Positions 15,996-25,043 of a stretch of 64,000 nucleotides of DNA are shown here, piece after piece (the stretch's first letter is position 1; the number at the start of each line of letters is the position of its first letter). The position numbers were made by a program, and so were the translations under genes. The stretch is from Pseudomonas akapageensis (lineage in GTDB: Bacteria; Pseudomonadota; Gammaproteobacteria; Pseudomonadales; Pseudomonadaceae), in assembly GCF_011355085.1 (NCBI RefSeq), contig NZ_VXCP01000004.1, positions 1 through 64,000 of the forward strand, written 5' to 3'. Below the pieces are notes generated by a model, which was given only the letters and a program-made list of their open reading frames with translations, searched no databases and was not told where the DNA came from.

Positions 15996-17107
15996 GTCTT
16001 TTTGTCCCAGTCCGGAGGTAGCAGGTATTCGAAGTTGTCGCCGTTGCCGCCTTTTTTCACTTTGCGTTTCTTGTGCGGGTCCAGCGGTTCAGGCTCAAAG
16101 CCGTCTGGTGGGCCAACGACCAGGGTGGTGGTCGTGCCCTGGTCACTGAGGGAATAGGTCACCTCGGCAATCAGCATGTCGCGGTCAAAGCCGATCAACG
16201 GATCGACTACCCGCACCAGCATGTTGTGGCGCCAGAGCGCGCCGTTGGATTGCCGCCAACCTTGCACCTTGTAGGTGGTGGTCAGTGCCTTGCCGATGCG
16301 GTTGCCACGCTCCCAGTTGGCCCGGCTCTGGGCCAGCTCAGGAGTCATCTGCCCGGATTCGTGAATGATCAGGGCACGCTTGCGCGTGGTGCGGTCATCA
16401 CTGACCGAGGCCGACACCTCGGAGGCCTGCTGGCCGAACTCACTGTCGGTACCACTGCGCTGGCCGAGCACCTGGTATTCGGAAAACACACCGGAGAAGT
16501 CCAGCGGCGCACTGCCGCTCAATACATTCTTGCCCAGCTCCAGCACATCCATGGCGCGACCTTGACTGCCCGGCCGGGCTAGCACTACCGCGCCCTGCGC
16601 GTCGTCGGTGGAGAACACCCGAAACAAGGTCAACAACCGGTCGATGGACTCAAACACCGTTTCGCCGGGCTCGATCGTGTGATCGGAGAGTTTGCCGGTT
16701 TCCGCGATCTCACTGCGCACCGGCAACCCGTAAGGTGCGGCCAAGGCCGAAACGATGTTCAGCACGCCCTGCCCGCTCCATTGCCCGGGCTTATTCACCG
16801 CCGCGCAGTCCACCAGGTCGGCAGTCAGCGATCGACCGGAGACCGACAGGCTGATTTGCTTGTCGTCGTAGTTGATTGGCGTGGCGAAGACCCAGCCGGT
16901 CAGCACCAGGTCGTTGCCGATCCTGACTTCACACTTTGCCCCCTGCCTGATGGGTACGGCGACGGTTTGACCCGGCCAGCGCCAGGTGATGCCCAAAGTG
17001 AAATCCCGCGCTTGCCGCTCAAGCCCTGCCGAGATTTCCACGGTTTTCCAGCCGCCATAATCCAGACCGTCGACGGTAAGGGTGACGGTGTTCGCTGTAT
17101 CGGGCAT
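15992..17107 (-). CDS. Baseplate hub protein (Mu gp44/gpP-like)
   Basis: A 371-residue hub protein similar to phage late control gene D proteins. It begins NTVTLTVDGLDYGGWKTVEI and contains SGRSLTADLVDCAAV and the region around PGETVFESIDRLLTLFRVF. It trimerises beneath the tube and receives the gp45 spike. It overlaps gp45 by four bases. Confidence 0.9.
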   Translation of the reverse strand: MPDTANTVTLTVDGLDYGGWKTVEISAGLERQARDFTLGITWRWPGQTVAVPIRQGAKCEVRIGNDLVLTGWVFATPINYDDKQISLSVSGRSLTADLVDCAAVNKPGQWSGQGVLNIVSALAAPYGLPVRSEIAETGKLSDHTIEPGETVFESIDRLLTLFRVFSTDDAQGAVVLARPGSQGRAMDVLELGKNVLSGSAPLDFSGVFSEYQVLGQRSGTDSEFGQQASEVSASVSDDRTTRKRALIIHESGQMTPELAQSRANWERGNRIGKALTTTYKVQGWRQSNGALWRHNMLVRVVDPLIGFDRDMLIAEVTYSLSDQGTTTTLVVGPPDGFEPEPLDPHKKRKVKKGGNGDNFEYLLPPDWDKKT

Positions 17108-17109
17108 GT

Positions 17110-18414
17110 CTACTCCTGGGCGACTTTCAGGGCAACCGGCGGCACAAAGCCGGGATGACGGACGCGATTGCGCTGCACGACCTCGCCGGCCCGGGTGGCA
17201 TCGCCGAAACGGCAGTAGGCCAGCACGAGCGCAGGTAAGGTTTCTGCGGGAGAAATCTCCACCAGACGCACACCCGAGGCGGCTACAACTGTCAGGTGCT
17301 GGGCCAGCGCCTGACGTAAGGTGGCGAGCGCCTGAAAGTGCTGCGGGTCGGCCTTCAGAGACGCCTCCCAGATGGCGTCATTCAAGGTGTCACGCAGCGT
17401 CAGGACTTCATCAGCCACCGGCACTTCGGGCCGCTCGACCGGTTGCACCACCTGCTGGGCCAGCGAGGGTGTCGACGCCACCGATTCCGGCTGGGTGGCC
17501 ACCGGCATCTGCGCGACCACACCAGCGACCTGCACTAGCAACGCGTCCTGAACCAGATTGGCCGCCGCTTGCGCAGCAGAGCCGGTGTCCATCCCGCTGC
17601 TCTGGCTGACCGTATTGATGCTAGCGACGTCTTCGGCGTGCTGGGTGGACGTGGCCACGGCAGCGCGGTAATCGGGAGCCTCGCCAGCTCTGGTGCCGGT
17701 GCTGGTGCTGCTAGAGCTGCTGGAACTGGAACTGAAACTGCGCGAGCTGGAAGAACCAGTGCCTCCGAAGTAGCTGTAAAACAGTGAGTTCAAGGATGAC
17801 GGCGAATTGACCAGTGACTGGGCGAGACCATTGGCACCGCCGAAGATCCCCGCCAACGGCGCAAATTGCCGCTGGATCACCCCGAACACACCGGAGACGC
17901 TGCCGCGCAGACTGTTCAGGTTGATGCGCGCCTGATCGACTTTAGCCATGGCCGTCGAATACCGCCCCAACGCCGAACTCAACAATCCCTGTGACGACTT
18001 GCTTACCTGCTGCTGGCTGTTCACCGTCGCGGTCGGAAACTTGCGCGGTCTATCCGGGTAGAAGGTCAGGTCGAAGCGGGCCATGCCGCCTTCGCGCCGG
18101 TCGTGCTGCAGCTCGCACTCCCCGGCCTGCACCTGCATGCGGCCGAGCCAGGGGTGGACCAGCTCGCCCGGGCCTTCGGCCTCCAACGCTTCCAGTAGCT
18201 TGTCGCGGCGAGCAAAGCAATCCGGGCCGATCACATAGGCCGTGAGTTTGTGCACCTGGGATTGTTTGCCCAGCGCTTCGAAGTACGGATCATCGCGCTG
18301 CGGGTATTCATGCAGCTGCCCTTTGCGGCCGACTGGCACCCCGGCCTGGTCTACCACGAAGCTGACGCCGCGAAACGATGCGGGCAACAAGCTATCCCGC
18401 CAGGTCGTAGTCAT
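17110..18414 (-). CDS. DNA circularisation protein family (Mu gp43/gpN)
   Basis: A 434-residue protein. The N-terminal 130 residues match the DNA_circ_N family: WRDSLLPASFRGVSFVVDQA, then YVIGPDCFARRDKLLEALE. Despite the name, this is a tail/baseplate protein in Mu-type phages. A Ser-rich linker (residues about 225-245) separates it from a helical C-terminal domain. Confidence 0.88.
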   Translation of the reverse strand: MTTTWRDSLLPASFRGVSFVVDQAGVPVGRKGQLHEYPQRDDPYFEALGKQSQVHKLTAYVIGPDCFARRDKLLEALEAEGPGELVHPWLGRMQVQAGECELQHDRREGGMARFDLTFYPDRPRKFPTATVNSQQQVSKSSQGLLSSALGRYSTAMAKVDQARINLNSLRGSVSGVFGVIQRQFAPLAGIFGGANGLAQSLVNSPSSLNSLFYSYFGGTGSSSSRSFSSSSSSSSSTSTGTRAGEAPDYRAAVATSTQHAEDVASINTVSQSSGMDTGSAAQAAANLVQDALLVQVAGVVAQMPVATQPESVASTPSLAQQVVQPVERPEVPVADEVLTLRDTLNDAIWEASLKADPQHFQALATLRQALAQHLTVVAASGVRLVEISPAETLPALVLAYCRFGDATRAGEVVQRNRVRHPGFVPPVALKVAQE

Positions 18415-20474
18415 TGCCTGCCTCCTGCGCCAATGGTTCGATAGCCGACGTTGGGTGTGACACTCAGCCCAGGCTGGTTGGTTTTCGCGGGCTCAACGCG
18501 CAGGCCGGGCGGTGCGTTCTCAAAGCGCATTACCATCTCGCCCTGTAGTTTGGTCTGAGTGTTGGCCGCTGTTTGCTGGATCAGGCTGCCCGGTGTCAGG
18601 GTCTGTCCTGGCGTCTGCAGCAGCCGACCAGGGCTCAGATCCTGTGCTGGTGCCTGCAGCAGCCGACCAGGACTCAGATCCTGTTCTGGCGCCTGCAGCA
18701 GCCGACCAGGACTAAGATTCTGTTCTGGTGCCCGCAGCAGCCGACCAGGGCTCAGATCCTGATCCGGCGCCTGCAGCAGGCTGCGGGCGCGCGCCGCCTC
18801 TGGGGCACTCAGGTCTTGCGCGGTTTGGGCTGCATCGCTTCGCAGAAATGCTCCCGTGCCACCACCGACGCCGGCGTTGCGCACCTTTTGCTCCTCAGCC
18901 ATCTGCGTGACTTTGGCGGTGATCCCCGGACCACCGTCGTTCAGCCCCATGAACTTCAGGATGGGCTCGAGCAACGGCTTGATCTTGGCCCACAGCTCCC
19001 CGAAATAAGCCACGATGGGGTCCCAGTTCTCCATGATCATTCCAAGTGGAGTCCAGGCGAACACCGACTTCAGGAAGTCCATGAAGGGTACCGCCAAAGC
19101 TTTGATCAGCTCCCAGAGAGCCGTGAAAAACGGTCCGACCTTGTCCCAGTTGGCCACGATCAACCCTGCCGCTGCGGCGATCCCAATGGCGATGATCCCC
19201 ACCGGGGTCGCAGCGAATGCCACGCCCATCAACTTGGTCGCCACCGTCGCGCCTAAAACCGCCAGACGCACCGCGGTGAACGCGACACCGGCGATGGCCA
19301 AGCCGCGTACCAGGTTGGGGTTGGCCGAGATCAATGCCCCGATATAGCTCAGCGCCGGGGCCAAGGCATCAATGGCGAGGTTCAAGCCCGGCAGCAAGGC
19401 CTCACCCAGTGCCCGGGCGACGCCCTCGATCGTGTTGCGCAAAAGCTGCAGGTTGTTGGCTGTGGTCGCCGCCCGAGAAGCGTATTCCTTCTGCATCGAG
19501 CCGCCGTAAATGGTCGAATCCCCAACCGCGGTGAAGTTTGCCTTCAAGATGTCCAGGCTGGTGAGCAACTGCGAAATCGGCTTGATCGATTCACGCCCGA
19601 AAAGCTGAGTCATCACTGCGGCTTGCTTGCTGGGATCGACTTTGCTGATCGCGGTGAGAACCGTGAGGATCGTCCCCTGCGCGTCCTTCTGCATACCCTT
19701 GGCGAGATTCGCGGAATCAAGGCGAAGCGACTTAAAGGCTTGTTGTTGCTGCTTGGTCGCCGCCGAACCCGCCGTAAGTGTCAGCATGAAATTCTGGAGC
19801 CCGGTTCCGGCCACGTCCTGCGCCACCCCCACCTTATCGAGGGTTGCTGCCATGGCCGCGACCTGGCCAGCTGCCAGGCCCGCCACAGAACCCAATGAAC
19901 CCACGGATGTAACGATGCTGGCCACCGTACTGGCCTTGGCCCCAGTGTTGCCGAGATAGTTGACCTGGTCAGCCAAGGCGCCTACTTCAGGCTGCGTCAT
20001 CTTGAATGCGGCGCGCCACTTGGCCATCATGTCGCCACTTTCTTCGGCGGTCTGATCAAAGGCCACTCCCATCTTCACCGCCGCCTCGGCAAAGCCCAGC
20101 AGCTCATCACGAGCGATGCCAGACTGGCCACCCGCCGCAACGATCTTGGCAATATCGCCGGCCGCCATGGGCAAACGTTCGGACATGCGCCCGATGTCAT
20201 CACCCATCTGCTTGAACTGCTGCGGCGTGTCGAAATCGACCACCTTCTTCACATCGGCCATCTGCGACTCGAAATCGATCGCCGCCTTGACGCCAACTAC
20301 AAAGGGCGCCGCCAACGCGCCCCCGGTGACCAGATCCTGAAAGCCGATTTTGCCCAGGCCAGTTTTCTCCAGGCCCTTCTGGAAACTGGAAATGTTCTTG
20401 CGGATACCAGCCAGCTTGGGCGAGAGCTTGTCGACGCCGGTGATCAGCGCCTTCAGCTGAAACTTGTCTGCCAT
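18411..20474 (-). CDS. Tail tape measure protein
   Basis: A 687-residue protein with the TP901/Mu gp42 tape-measure core: residues 60-320 with FESQMADVKKVVDFDTPQQF and AAGGQSGIARDELLGFAEAA, then hydrophobic segments at about 380-450. It sets tail length and is ejected at infection. Residues about 565-631 consist of five 13-residue repeats (DLSPGRLLQAPEQ type). It is short for a tape measure, so a tail of about 100 nm is expected by the usual ratio. Start overlaps nothing upstream; eight bases separate it from the frameshifted chaperone. Confidence 0.92.
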   Translation of the reverse strand: MADKFQLKALITGVDKLSPKLAGIRKNISSFQKGLEKTGLGKIGFQDLVTGGALAAPFVVGVKAAIDFESQMADVKKVVDFDTPQQFKQMGDDIGRMSERLPMAAGDIAKIVAAGGQSGIARDELLGFAEAAVKMGVAFDQTAEESGDMMAKWRAAFKMTQPEVGALADQVNYLGNTGAKASTVASIVTSVGSLGSVAGLAAGQVAAMAATLDKVGVAQDVAGTGLQNFMLTLTAGSAATKQQQQAFKSLRLDSANLAKGMQKDAQGTILTVLTAISKVDPSKQAAVMTQLFGRESIKPISQLLTSLDILKANFTAVGDSTIYGGSMQKEYASRAATTANNLQLLRNTIEGVARALGEALLPGLNLAIDALAPALSYIGALISANPNLVRGLAIAGVAFTAVRLAVLGATVATKLMGVAFAATPVGIIAIGIAAAAGLIVANWDKVGPFFTALWELIKALAVPFMDFLKSVFAWTPLGMIMENWDPIVAYFGELWAKIKPLLEPILKFMGLNDGGPGITAKVTQMAEEQKVRNAGVGGGTGAFLRSDAAQTAQDLSAPEAARARSLLQAPDQDLSPGRLLRAPEQNLSPGRLLQAPEQDLSPGRLLQAPAQDLSPGRLLQTPGQTLTPGSLIQQTAANTQTKLQGEMVMRFENAPPGLRVEPAKTNQPGLSVTPNVGYRTIGAGGRQ
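18582..18780. repeat. Five tandem 39-bp repeats inside the tape measure gene
   Basis: The motif GCAGCAGCCGACCAGG recurs at 39-base spacing (18617, 18656, 18695, 18734) with degenerate copies at both ends. Each encodes 13 residues. Third-position differences are few, so the array is recent or kept uniform by recombination. Confidence 0.85.
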
Positions 20475-20482
20475 CGTCGCAC

Positions 20483-20889
20483 CTACTGAGTATTGGCGAT
20501 CCGCTGGGCGTGCTCCAGCGATTCAAGGAACACGTCCAACGTTCGGGCCATGACCTGCTCCGGATCGATCTTCCAGAACCAGGCCACGTCGTAGACCAAT
20601 GCAATCAGGTCTGCGACGGACTCGATGCCGTACTCATGAAAAAACCCGCGACCTCCCAACTCAGCGAATTGAGATCGGCTAGGTCCAGCTGGTTTACGGA
20701 CGTCGGTGGAATGCCGCCACACACCGCGATGTACTTGGCGGCCACGTCCATATCCAGCGAGACAGCCTCGTCTTTGTCGATCTTGTAGGGCAACGCCTTA
20801 ATGGCCCGGACTTCCTGGACCGTGGGCCGGCGCAGTTTCAGCTCAGCGATCAACTCGTCATGAGCCTCGATGGGTGTAGATAGCTTCAT
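20483..20889 (-). CDS. Tail assembly chaperone, long form made by -1 frameshift
   Basis: The heptamer G GGT TTT (plus-strand AAAACCC at 20641-20647) is in the correct phase of the short chaperone gene. A -1 slip after residue 83 joins it to an open frame of 52 further residues (FHEYGIESVADLIALVYDVA, then WFWKIDPEQVMARTLDVFLE), giving about 135 residues. The downstream frame has no ribosome site of its own near the junction. This is the lambda G/GT arrangement. Slippery sequence and frames are visible; use in vivo is inferred from the conserved mechanism. Confidence 0.82.
20605..20889 (-). CDS. Tail assembly chaperone, short form (Mu gp41-like)
   Basis: A 94-residue protein of the phage tail assembly chaperone group (AELKLRRPTVQEVRAIKALP is typical of Phage_TAC_7/gp41). 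It coats the tape measure before tube polymerisation. The ATG at 20889 overlaps the stop of the tube gene (ATGA). The slippery site at 20641-20647 lies close to its 3' end and gives a longer product by frameshifting. Confidence 0.85.
   Translation of the reverse strand: MKLSTPIEAHDELIAELKLRRPTVQEVRAIKALPYKIDKDEAVSLDMDVAAKYIAVCGGIPPTSVNQLDLADLNSLSWEVAGFFMSTASSPSQT
20641..20647 (-). promoter_or_regulatory. Slippery heptamer for -1 frameshifting
   Basis: Reads GGGTTTT on the minus strand, with zero-frame codons GGT TTT. The run continues TTC, so a second slip on T TTT TTC is also possible and gives the same protein. The tape-measure gene starts about 165 bases further on. Confidence 0.8.
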
Positions 20890-21233
20890 TGCCAGGTCCC
20901 CTTGTTGCCGTCAAATTGCAGTTCAATGGTGCCGTCGTCGCCCTTGGAGCTGGGCTCGTCGACCAGGTACGCGCCGGAAAGGACGTACACCTTGCCGTTC
21001 TTGAATTCGCAGGTGACGGTCATATCGGTGCCGCTGACCAGCGCCTTCAACGGGAAATCCGAGGTGTGCACCGCCGAGACCTTCAGGTACGGCGCGAGGT
21101 CCTCTTCCTTGTAGTAGCCCGGCACCACCGTCTCCCGCTTTTTGTCCGACAGCGGCGCTTCGCAGCCACCGGTGATGGTCAACTGGGCGCCGTCCACCTT
21201 GACGTAGCAGGTGCCCGCAACTTTTTGACCCAT
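20886..21233 (-). CDS. Tail tube protein (Mu gpM-like)
   Basis: A 115-residue tube subunit with the Mu tube pattern MGQKVAGTCYVKVDGAQLTI and SDFPLKALVSGTDMTVTCEF. The inner tube is built from hexameric rings. Two ATGs lie two codons apart (21239, 21233); GGAG is three bases from the first and nine from the second, so 21233 is preferred. Confidence 0.88.
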   Translation of the reverse strand: MGQKVAGTCYVKVDGAQLTITGGCEAPLSDKKRETVVPGYYKEEDLAPYLKVSAVHTSDFPLKALVSGTDMTVTCEFKNGKVYVLSGAYLVDEPSSKGDDGTIELQFDGNKGTWQ

Positions 21234-21252
21234 GGTCATGTTCTCCAGAATG

Positions 21253-21275
21253 AAAAAGCCCGCTCTGGGCGGGCT
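21253..21275 (-). terminator. Terminator between sheath and tube genes
   Basis: AGCCCGC and GCGGGCT pair around a five-base loop and are followed on the minus strand by TTTTT. It may lower readthrough from sheath to tube. Confidence 0.7.
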
Positions 21276-21294
21276 CGGATGTGCGTCGGCTGCT

Positions 21295-22791
21295 TCAAGC
21301 CGCAGCGTCGTACTGCAGGCGGAACTGGTTGAGCAACGCGAACACGCGCAAGCCGTTGATGTAGTCCGGCGGGAACAGCACGTTGACCCGGCTCGGGTCG
21401 TTGCCGTCACGCTCAACGATCAGGTGCTCGGCGAACAATTCGGCGTTTTCCACGTGGCCTTCCTGCTCGAGCTTGGCGTACTGCGCGATCAGCTCGCCGC
21501 GAATCGTGCTCGGCGTGACGATCGGCTGACCGGCGCCGAAGCGGGTCCCGTCACTGGCCAGCTTGTGCCGGCCATACTTGCTGGTGATCACGCCCTGCAG
21601 TCGGCGAATGATGAAGGCCGACTGGTGCATCGTTTCGCTGTCCAGGTAGGAGTTATCCGCCTGGCCGAAGGCGTTTTTCTGGTAGGTGGTGATCGAGCGC
21701 TGAATGCGCAGGTAGCCACCTTCGTAGTACGCCGTGGCCATGCCGTAGCTGAGCAACGACTGACGCTCGGTCAAAGTGAAGCGCCCACTTGGCGGTGCCG
21801 GATCTAGCCCTGGCATGCTACCGCTCTGCGTGGGCCGGCTGGCATCCGCCGAAATGAACACAGCAGTGCGCGCCGTCCACGACGCAGCCTGTACCCACAC
21901 AGGCTGCGGCACACCTGGCTCCACCGATTGGATGGTCATGTGCTGGTCGTTGCGCGCTTGCCCTGCCGCGACTAGCGTGCCCAGGGTGCCGCGCTTGGCC
22001 GAGTAAACATGACCGAACAGCTGCTTGGACCAGGACCAGCGCCCCGCGCTGTCGCTCATCGCCAATTGCCAGGCATCGAGCGTGGTGGTATCCGACCAGG
22101 GCACGCACATGAACTCGAACGGCTCATCACCCAGTGCCGCCAGCGCAGCCACCTGGTCGGGCGTACCGACACCGCCGGTCATCGCCGTCGCCACCACGGT
22201 CAAGCCCGCTGGCGTGAACTCGCCGTTGGCCTTGCCTAGCCGGTTTTGCTGCAGGGCGATGTCGTTGCCGCTGTCGCCCTTCCACTTGCAGGTCAGGGTG
22301 ACCACGCCGGCAGCCGCCACCGCCGTTACCGGCAGAGCCACCGCGGCGTTGATCTGCGCGGCCAGTGCCGTTGCCGCCTGGGTCGGGGTCGACGTGTTGA
22401 TCACGTTGGCCTGGACCCGCACCCCGCCGACGTACAGATTGAGCAGACCGGCCTCGGTGGCCGTGCCTGTGATGGTCACCGTGGCCGTCGCGGCAGTACC
22501 GGTGGAAGCTTTCAGTGGCAGGCACCACACCTCACCCACCGGATCGACCTTGCGCCAAGCGTCGTACATGGCGGCGAGCATGGAGCCCTGACCGCCGATG
22601 TTCTTGGCCAGTGCCAGGCTGGGCACCAGCACCAGCGAGCCGATCTCCGCAGCCGAAGCGGCATCGTTGACTTGGCCGACGATCAACCGGCGCATGGACG
22701 ACGACGCGCTGTTGGCCGCCGAGTTGTCCATTTCCGCGTAGAACAGTGGAACCCGCATATCTGCCGGAATGTTGCTGAAGCCAATGGACAT
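21295..22791 (-). CDS. Contractile tail sheath protein (Mu gpL-like)
   Basis: A 498-residue sheath protein. It opens SIGFSNIPADMRVPLFYAEM, the conserved start of Mu-type sheaths, and ends with VNVLFPPDYINGLRVFALLN, the C-terminal arm that links subunits. An Ig-like insertion around residues 100-190 is rich in Thr/Val/Ala. The presence of a sheath makes the phage a myovirus. Confidence 0.95.
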   Translation of the reverse strand: MSIGFSNIPADMRVPLFYAEMDNSAANSASSSMRRLIVGQVNDAASAAEIGSLVLVPSLALAKNIGGQGSMLAAMYDAWRKVDPVGEVWCLPLKASTGTAATATVTITGTATEAGLLNLYVGGVRVQANVINTSTPTQAATALAAQINAAVALPVTAVAAAGVVTLTCKWKGDSGNDIALQQNRLGKANGEFTPAGLTVVATAMTGGVGTPDQVAALAALGDEPFEFMCVPWSDTTTLDAWQLAMSDSAGRWSWSKQLFGHVYSAKRGTLGTLVAAGQARNDQHMTIQSVEPGVPQPVWVQAASWTARTAVFISADASRPTQSGSMPGLDPAPPSGRFTLTERQSLLSYGMATAYYEGGYLRIQRSITTYQKNAFGQADNSYLDSETMHQSAFIIRRLQGVITSKYGRHKLASDGTRFGAGQPIVTPSTIRGELIAQYAKLEQEGHVENAELFAEHLIVERDGNDPSRVNVLFPPDYINGLRVFALLNQFRLQYDAAA

Positions 22792-22973
22792 TATTCAGCC
22801 TCCCCCTTCTTTGGCGCTTTCACCGCCTGGATAGTGATGTCGCCATCGTCGAGGCGGCGCCGCCACCAGACGTTGTCGATGACTTCCCGTCCTTCGACGG
22901 GCAACAAGTCGCCCGTCTCGGGGTCGGGCACGGCGCGGCCAGGGGCCGGCACCACAGTGATGCGGTTGGTCAT
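22791..22973 (-). CDS. DUF2635 small tail protein (Mu gp38-like)
   Basis: Sixty residues with the DUF2635 pattern VVPAPGRAVPDPETG and WWRRRLDDGDI. It sits directly before the sheath gene, the same position as in Mu. Its role is not defined. Confidence 0.88.
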   Translation of the reverse strand: MTNRITVVPAPGRAVPDPETGDLLPVEGREVIDNVWWRRRLDDGDITIQAVKAPKKGEAE

Positions 22974-23560
22974 GGTGTTACGTCTCCTGAGAAAGTCGCT
23001 TCGATACGCCCGTCCGGGCCGGGGGGTTGCAGGTTGGGGTCGGCAGGATCAATGCAGTCCATGCGGATGGTTGCGCCGGCGAAGGGTGGCAGGCCGTCGA
23101 GTTCGTATTCGTGCCAGGTTTCGGCGGGGTCGTGGCTGTCATTGCGCCCGAGCTGGAAGCCCGCAGAGAAGCTGAAGCGATAGACCACCCTGGCACGGTT
23201 GATCAGCACCAGCCCGCCGCCGCCATAGACAATTGGCTCGTATTCGGGCGCCGGTTTCCAGCCCACCAGCGCCTTCCACAACTCCTTGCGAAACTCATGG
23301 ACCAGATCAGCCGCTTGCTGGCCACGTTCGTCCTTGGTGTCCATCGCCAGGACAACGTTGAAGCGATCCTTGATGTCCTGGCGGACGCCGGTCTGCAGAT
23401 CGTTGTCGTCGGCCTCATCGTCGACGGCAATGACATAGGCCGATGGGTTGTGCAGCAGGACCGACTCAGCAACGGCATCCAGATCGATGCCACCCGAAAC
23501 CCGATCATGCAGGCTCGGGCAGTACTCGCGCAGGTGCGCGATAACCGGGGTGATTTTCAT
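22970..23560 (-). CDS. Tail terminator (Mu gp37-like)
   Basis: A 196-residue protein of the Gp37/tail terminator group (ITPVIAHLREYCPSLHDRVS; later DLVHEFRKELWKALVGWKP). It caps the finished tail and joins it to the head. The ATG at 23560 is chosen because the family begins MKITPV; the frame upstream to 23728 overlaps the neighbour gene and has no match. Confidence 0.85.
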   Translation of the reverse strand: MKITPVIAHLREYCPSLHDRVSGGIDLDAVAESVLLHNPSAYVIAVDDEADDNDLQTGVRQDIKDRFNVVLAMDTKDERGQQAADLVHEFRKELWKALVGWKPAPEYEPIVYGGGGLVLINRARVVYRFSFSAGFQLGRNDSHDPAETWHEYELDGLPPFAGATIRMDCIDPADPNLQPPGPDGRIEATFSGDVTP

Positions 23561-23588
23561 GGGGTTTCCAAACAGATGATGGAACGGG

Positions 23589-24110
23589 TCAGTCCAGCGC
23601 TGCTGCGAAAGCAGCAGACAGAATGGCTTGCACCTGCGATTTGCTGTCCTGCAAGGCGTCTTCCATGTAGTTGGCCCGCGGAGTAATCCGCCAGGCACCC
23701 GCCGCTCGCTCAGCCAAGGCAGCGGCACGCACGCCCTTTGCCCTGCGATTCGCCTTGCCCTTCCCCTTGCCCGGGGCCAGGGGCTGCAACCGTCGCCCCT
23801 GCTTTACACCGTAGTGCAGATAGGCCGGGTAGAAGTCCTTCATAGAGCTGGTCTTGCGGGGAGCCACTTTGACCAGGAAGCCCGCACGCGAAACCTTGAA
23901 TTTGATCGACTCCAGCGTGGTGCCCGTGCGGTTGACCGGGTAATCACCCTGGCCCCGCGCCAGCGCCAGGTTCAGTTGCGCCCGCTGCGCAACCAGCTTG
24001 CCGGCCTTGCGCATACCGGCCTTGATCTTCTTGCGGTCGAAAATGTCTTGGCCGAACTGATCAAAGCCCTCGATGTGCAGATAGCCGTTAAGGGACGCTG
24101 AGTTAGCCAT
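23589..24110 (-). CDS. HK97 gp10-like head-tail joining protein
   Basis: A 173-residue basic protein of the HK97-gp10 group: GRKLVAQ-type helix (RKAGKLVAQRAQLNLA), TGTTLESIKFKVSRAG, and YPAYLHYGVKQGRR. It completes the neck between head and tail. Its start overlaps the head closure gene by eight bases. Confidence 0.8.
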   Translation of the reverse strand: MANSASLNGYLHIEGFDQFGQDIFDRKKIKAGMRKAGKLVAQRAQLNLALARGQGDYPVNRTGTTLESIKFKVSRAGFLVKVAPRKTSSMKDFYPAYLHYGVKQGRRLQPLAPGKGKGKANRRAKGVRAAALAERAAGAWRITPRANYMEDALQDSKSQVQAILSAAFAAALD

Positions 24111-24486
24111 ACAAGCCTCCTGCCGACTGCTCCGGCCCCAACTCCTCTACCTCAAGCACCGAAAAGCGTCGGCTACCGTTCATGTCAGCAACGCGGCGCA
24201 CGCGGTAGATTTTTACCCCATGCAGTACTTCGTGGGATTCACTGAGACCGTCCAGGAAGTGCAGAATTACCCGATGGGTGACTTTGGCATCAATCTGCAG
24301 ACCCGCCACGTAGATCGCCGTGCCGACCGGTTCGATCTTGGCCCAACGCCACTTTTCTTCGGTGAATACGGAGTCCAGCCCAAAGTCAGCGGCCGGCAGA
24401 TCACTGCGTAATCGCAACTTGATGCGGCGGTTCAGCTCGCCGGCGCCGGGCTCACGCATCCTTGCAACGTTACCAACTGTGGCCAT
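24103..24486 (-). CDS. Head closure protein (SPP1 gp16-like)
   Basis: A 127-residue protein of the head-tail joining (gp16/stopper) family: EPGAGELNRRIKLRLRSDLP and EKWRWAKIEPVGTAIYVAG. It closes the portal channel after packaging. The ATG at 24486 with GAGG eight bases upstream is preferred over a TTG two codons earlier. Confidence 0.85.
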   Translation of the reverse strand: MATVGNVARMREPGAGELNRRIKLRLRSDLPAADFGLDSVFTEEKWRWAKIEPVGTAIYVAGLQIDAKVTHRVILHFLDGLSESHEVLHGVKIYRVRRVADMNGSRRFSVLEVEELGPEQSAGGLYG

Positions 24487-24488
24487 AG

Positions 24489-25040
24489 TCAAAACCTCGG
24501 CGGAACGGTGATGTCAGCCAACAGATGATCGAGGAAAGATGACGGCAACTCAGTGAGCATCTGCCCGACCACCAACGTCTCGCGCTGCTGGTAAGCAGTT
24601 GCCGCCGACATCAATAGCCAACTGAGCACACTCGGGTAGGCTGCCAAGTCCACGCCCGCTTGGTAGCGAATGCGCAACACACCTGCAGGGCGACCAGCCC
24701 CGAAGTGCAGAAAGCTTTCCCGGCTGCCCTGTCGCAAATCGAAAGGGCCTGTTTGATCAAGCAGACTGCCATCGGGCTGAACCACAGCCAGCGACGACAC
24801 TTCGGTCGCCTGACCAATGTCCAGGGCATGGCCCGTCAGGTAGTGCTCGGGCCAATCCTCGACATAACTGGCCTGCCGAATCGCCGCCCCCGTTTTTGCT
24901 TCACAGAATGCAGTCACCCCCGGGATGATAATTTGCTCAACTAACTCGGGCTGCATGTCTTCCGGCTCGATCCGGCACTGAAAAGCAACCTGCGCCATGG
25001 TCATTACCGGTGGTCCGGTATAGGCGATTCGGCGGGCCAT
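24489..25040 (-). CDS. Head-tail connector (gp6-like adaptor)
   Basis: A 183-residue connector with the gp6 pattern: a helical N-terminus (MAQVAFQCRIEPEDMQPELV), central GPFDLRQGSRESFLHFG and the helix YPSVLSWLLMSAATAYQQRE. It binds under the portal. Confidence 0.85.
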   Translation of the reverse strand: MARRIAYTGPPVMTMAQVAFQCRIEPEDMQPELVEQIIIPGVTAFCEAKTGAAIRQASYVEDWPEHYLTGHALDIGQATEVSSLAVVQPDGSLLDQTGPFDLRQGSRESFLHFGAGRPAGVLRIRYQAGVDLAAYPSVLSWLLMSAATAYQQRETLVVGQMLTELPSSFLDHLLADITVPPRF

Positions 25041-25043
25041 GAT

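Noticed and set aside
18582..18780. CRISPR-like spacing of 39 bases
   Set aside because: The repeats are contiguous, coding and without variable spacers.
23560..23728. N-terminal extension of the tail terminator gene
   Set aside because: Overlaps the gp10-like gene, and the family begins at MKITPV.
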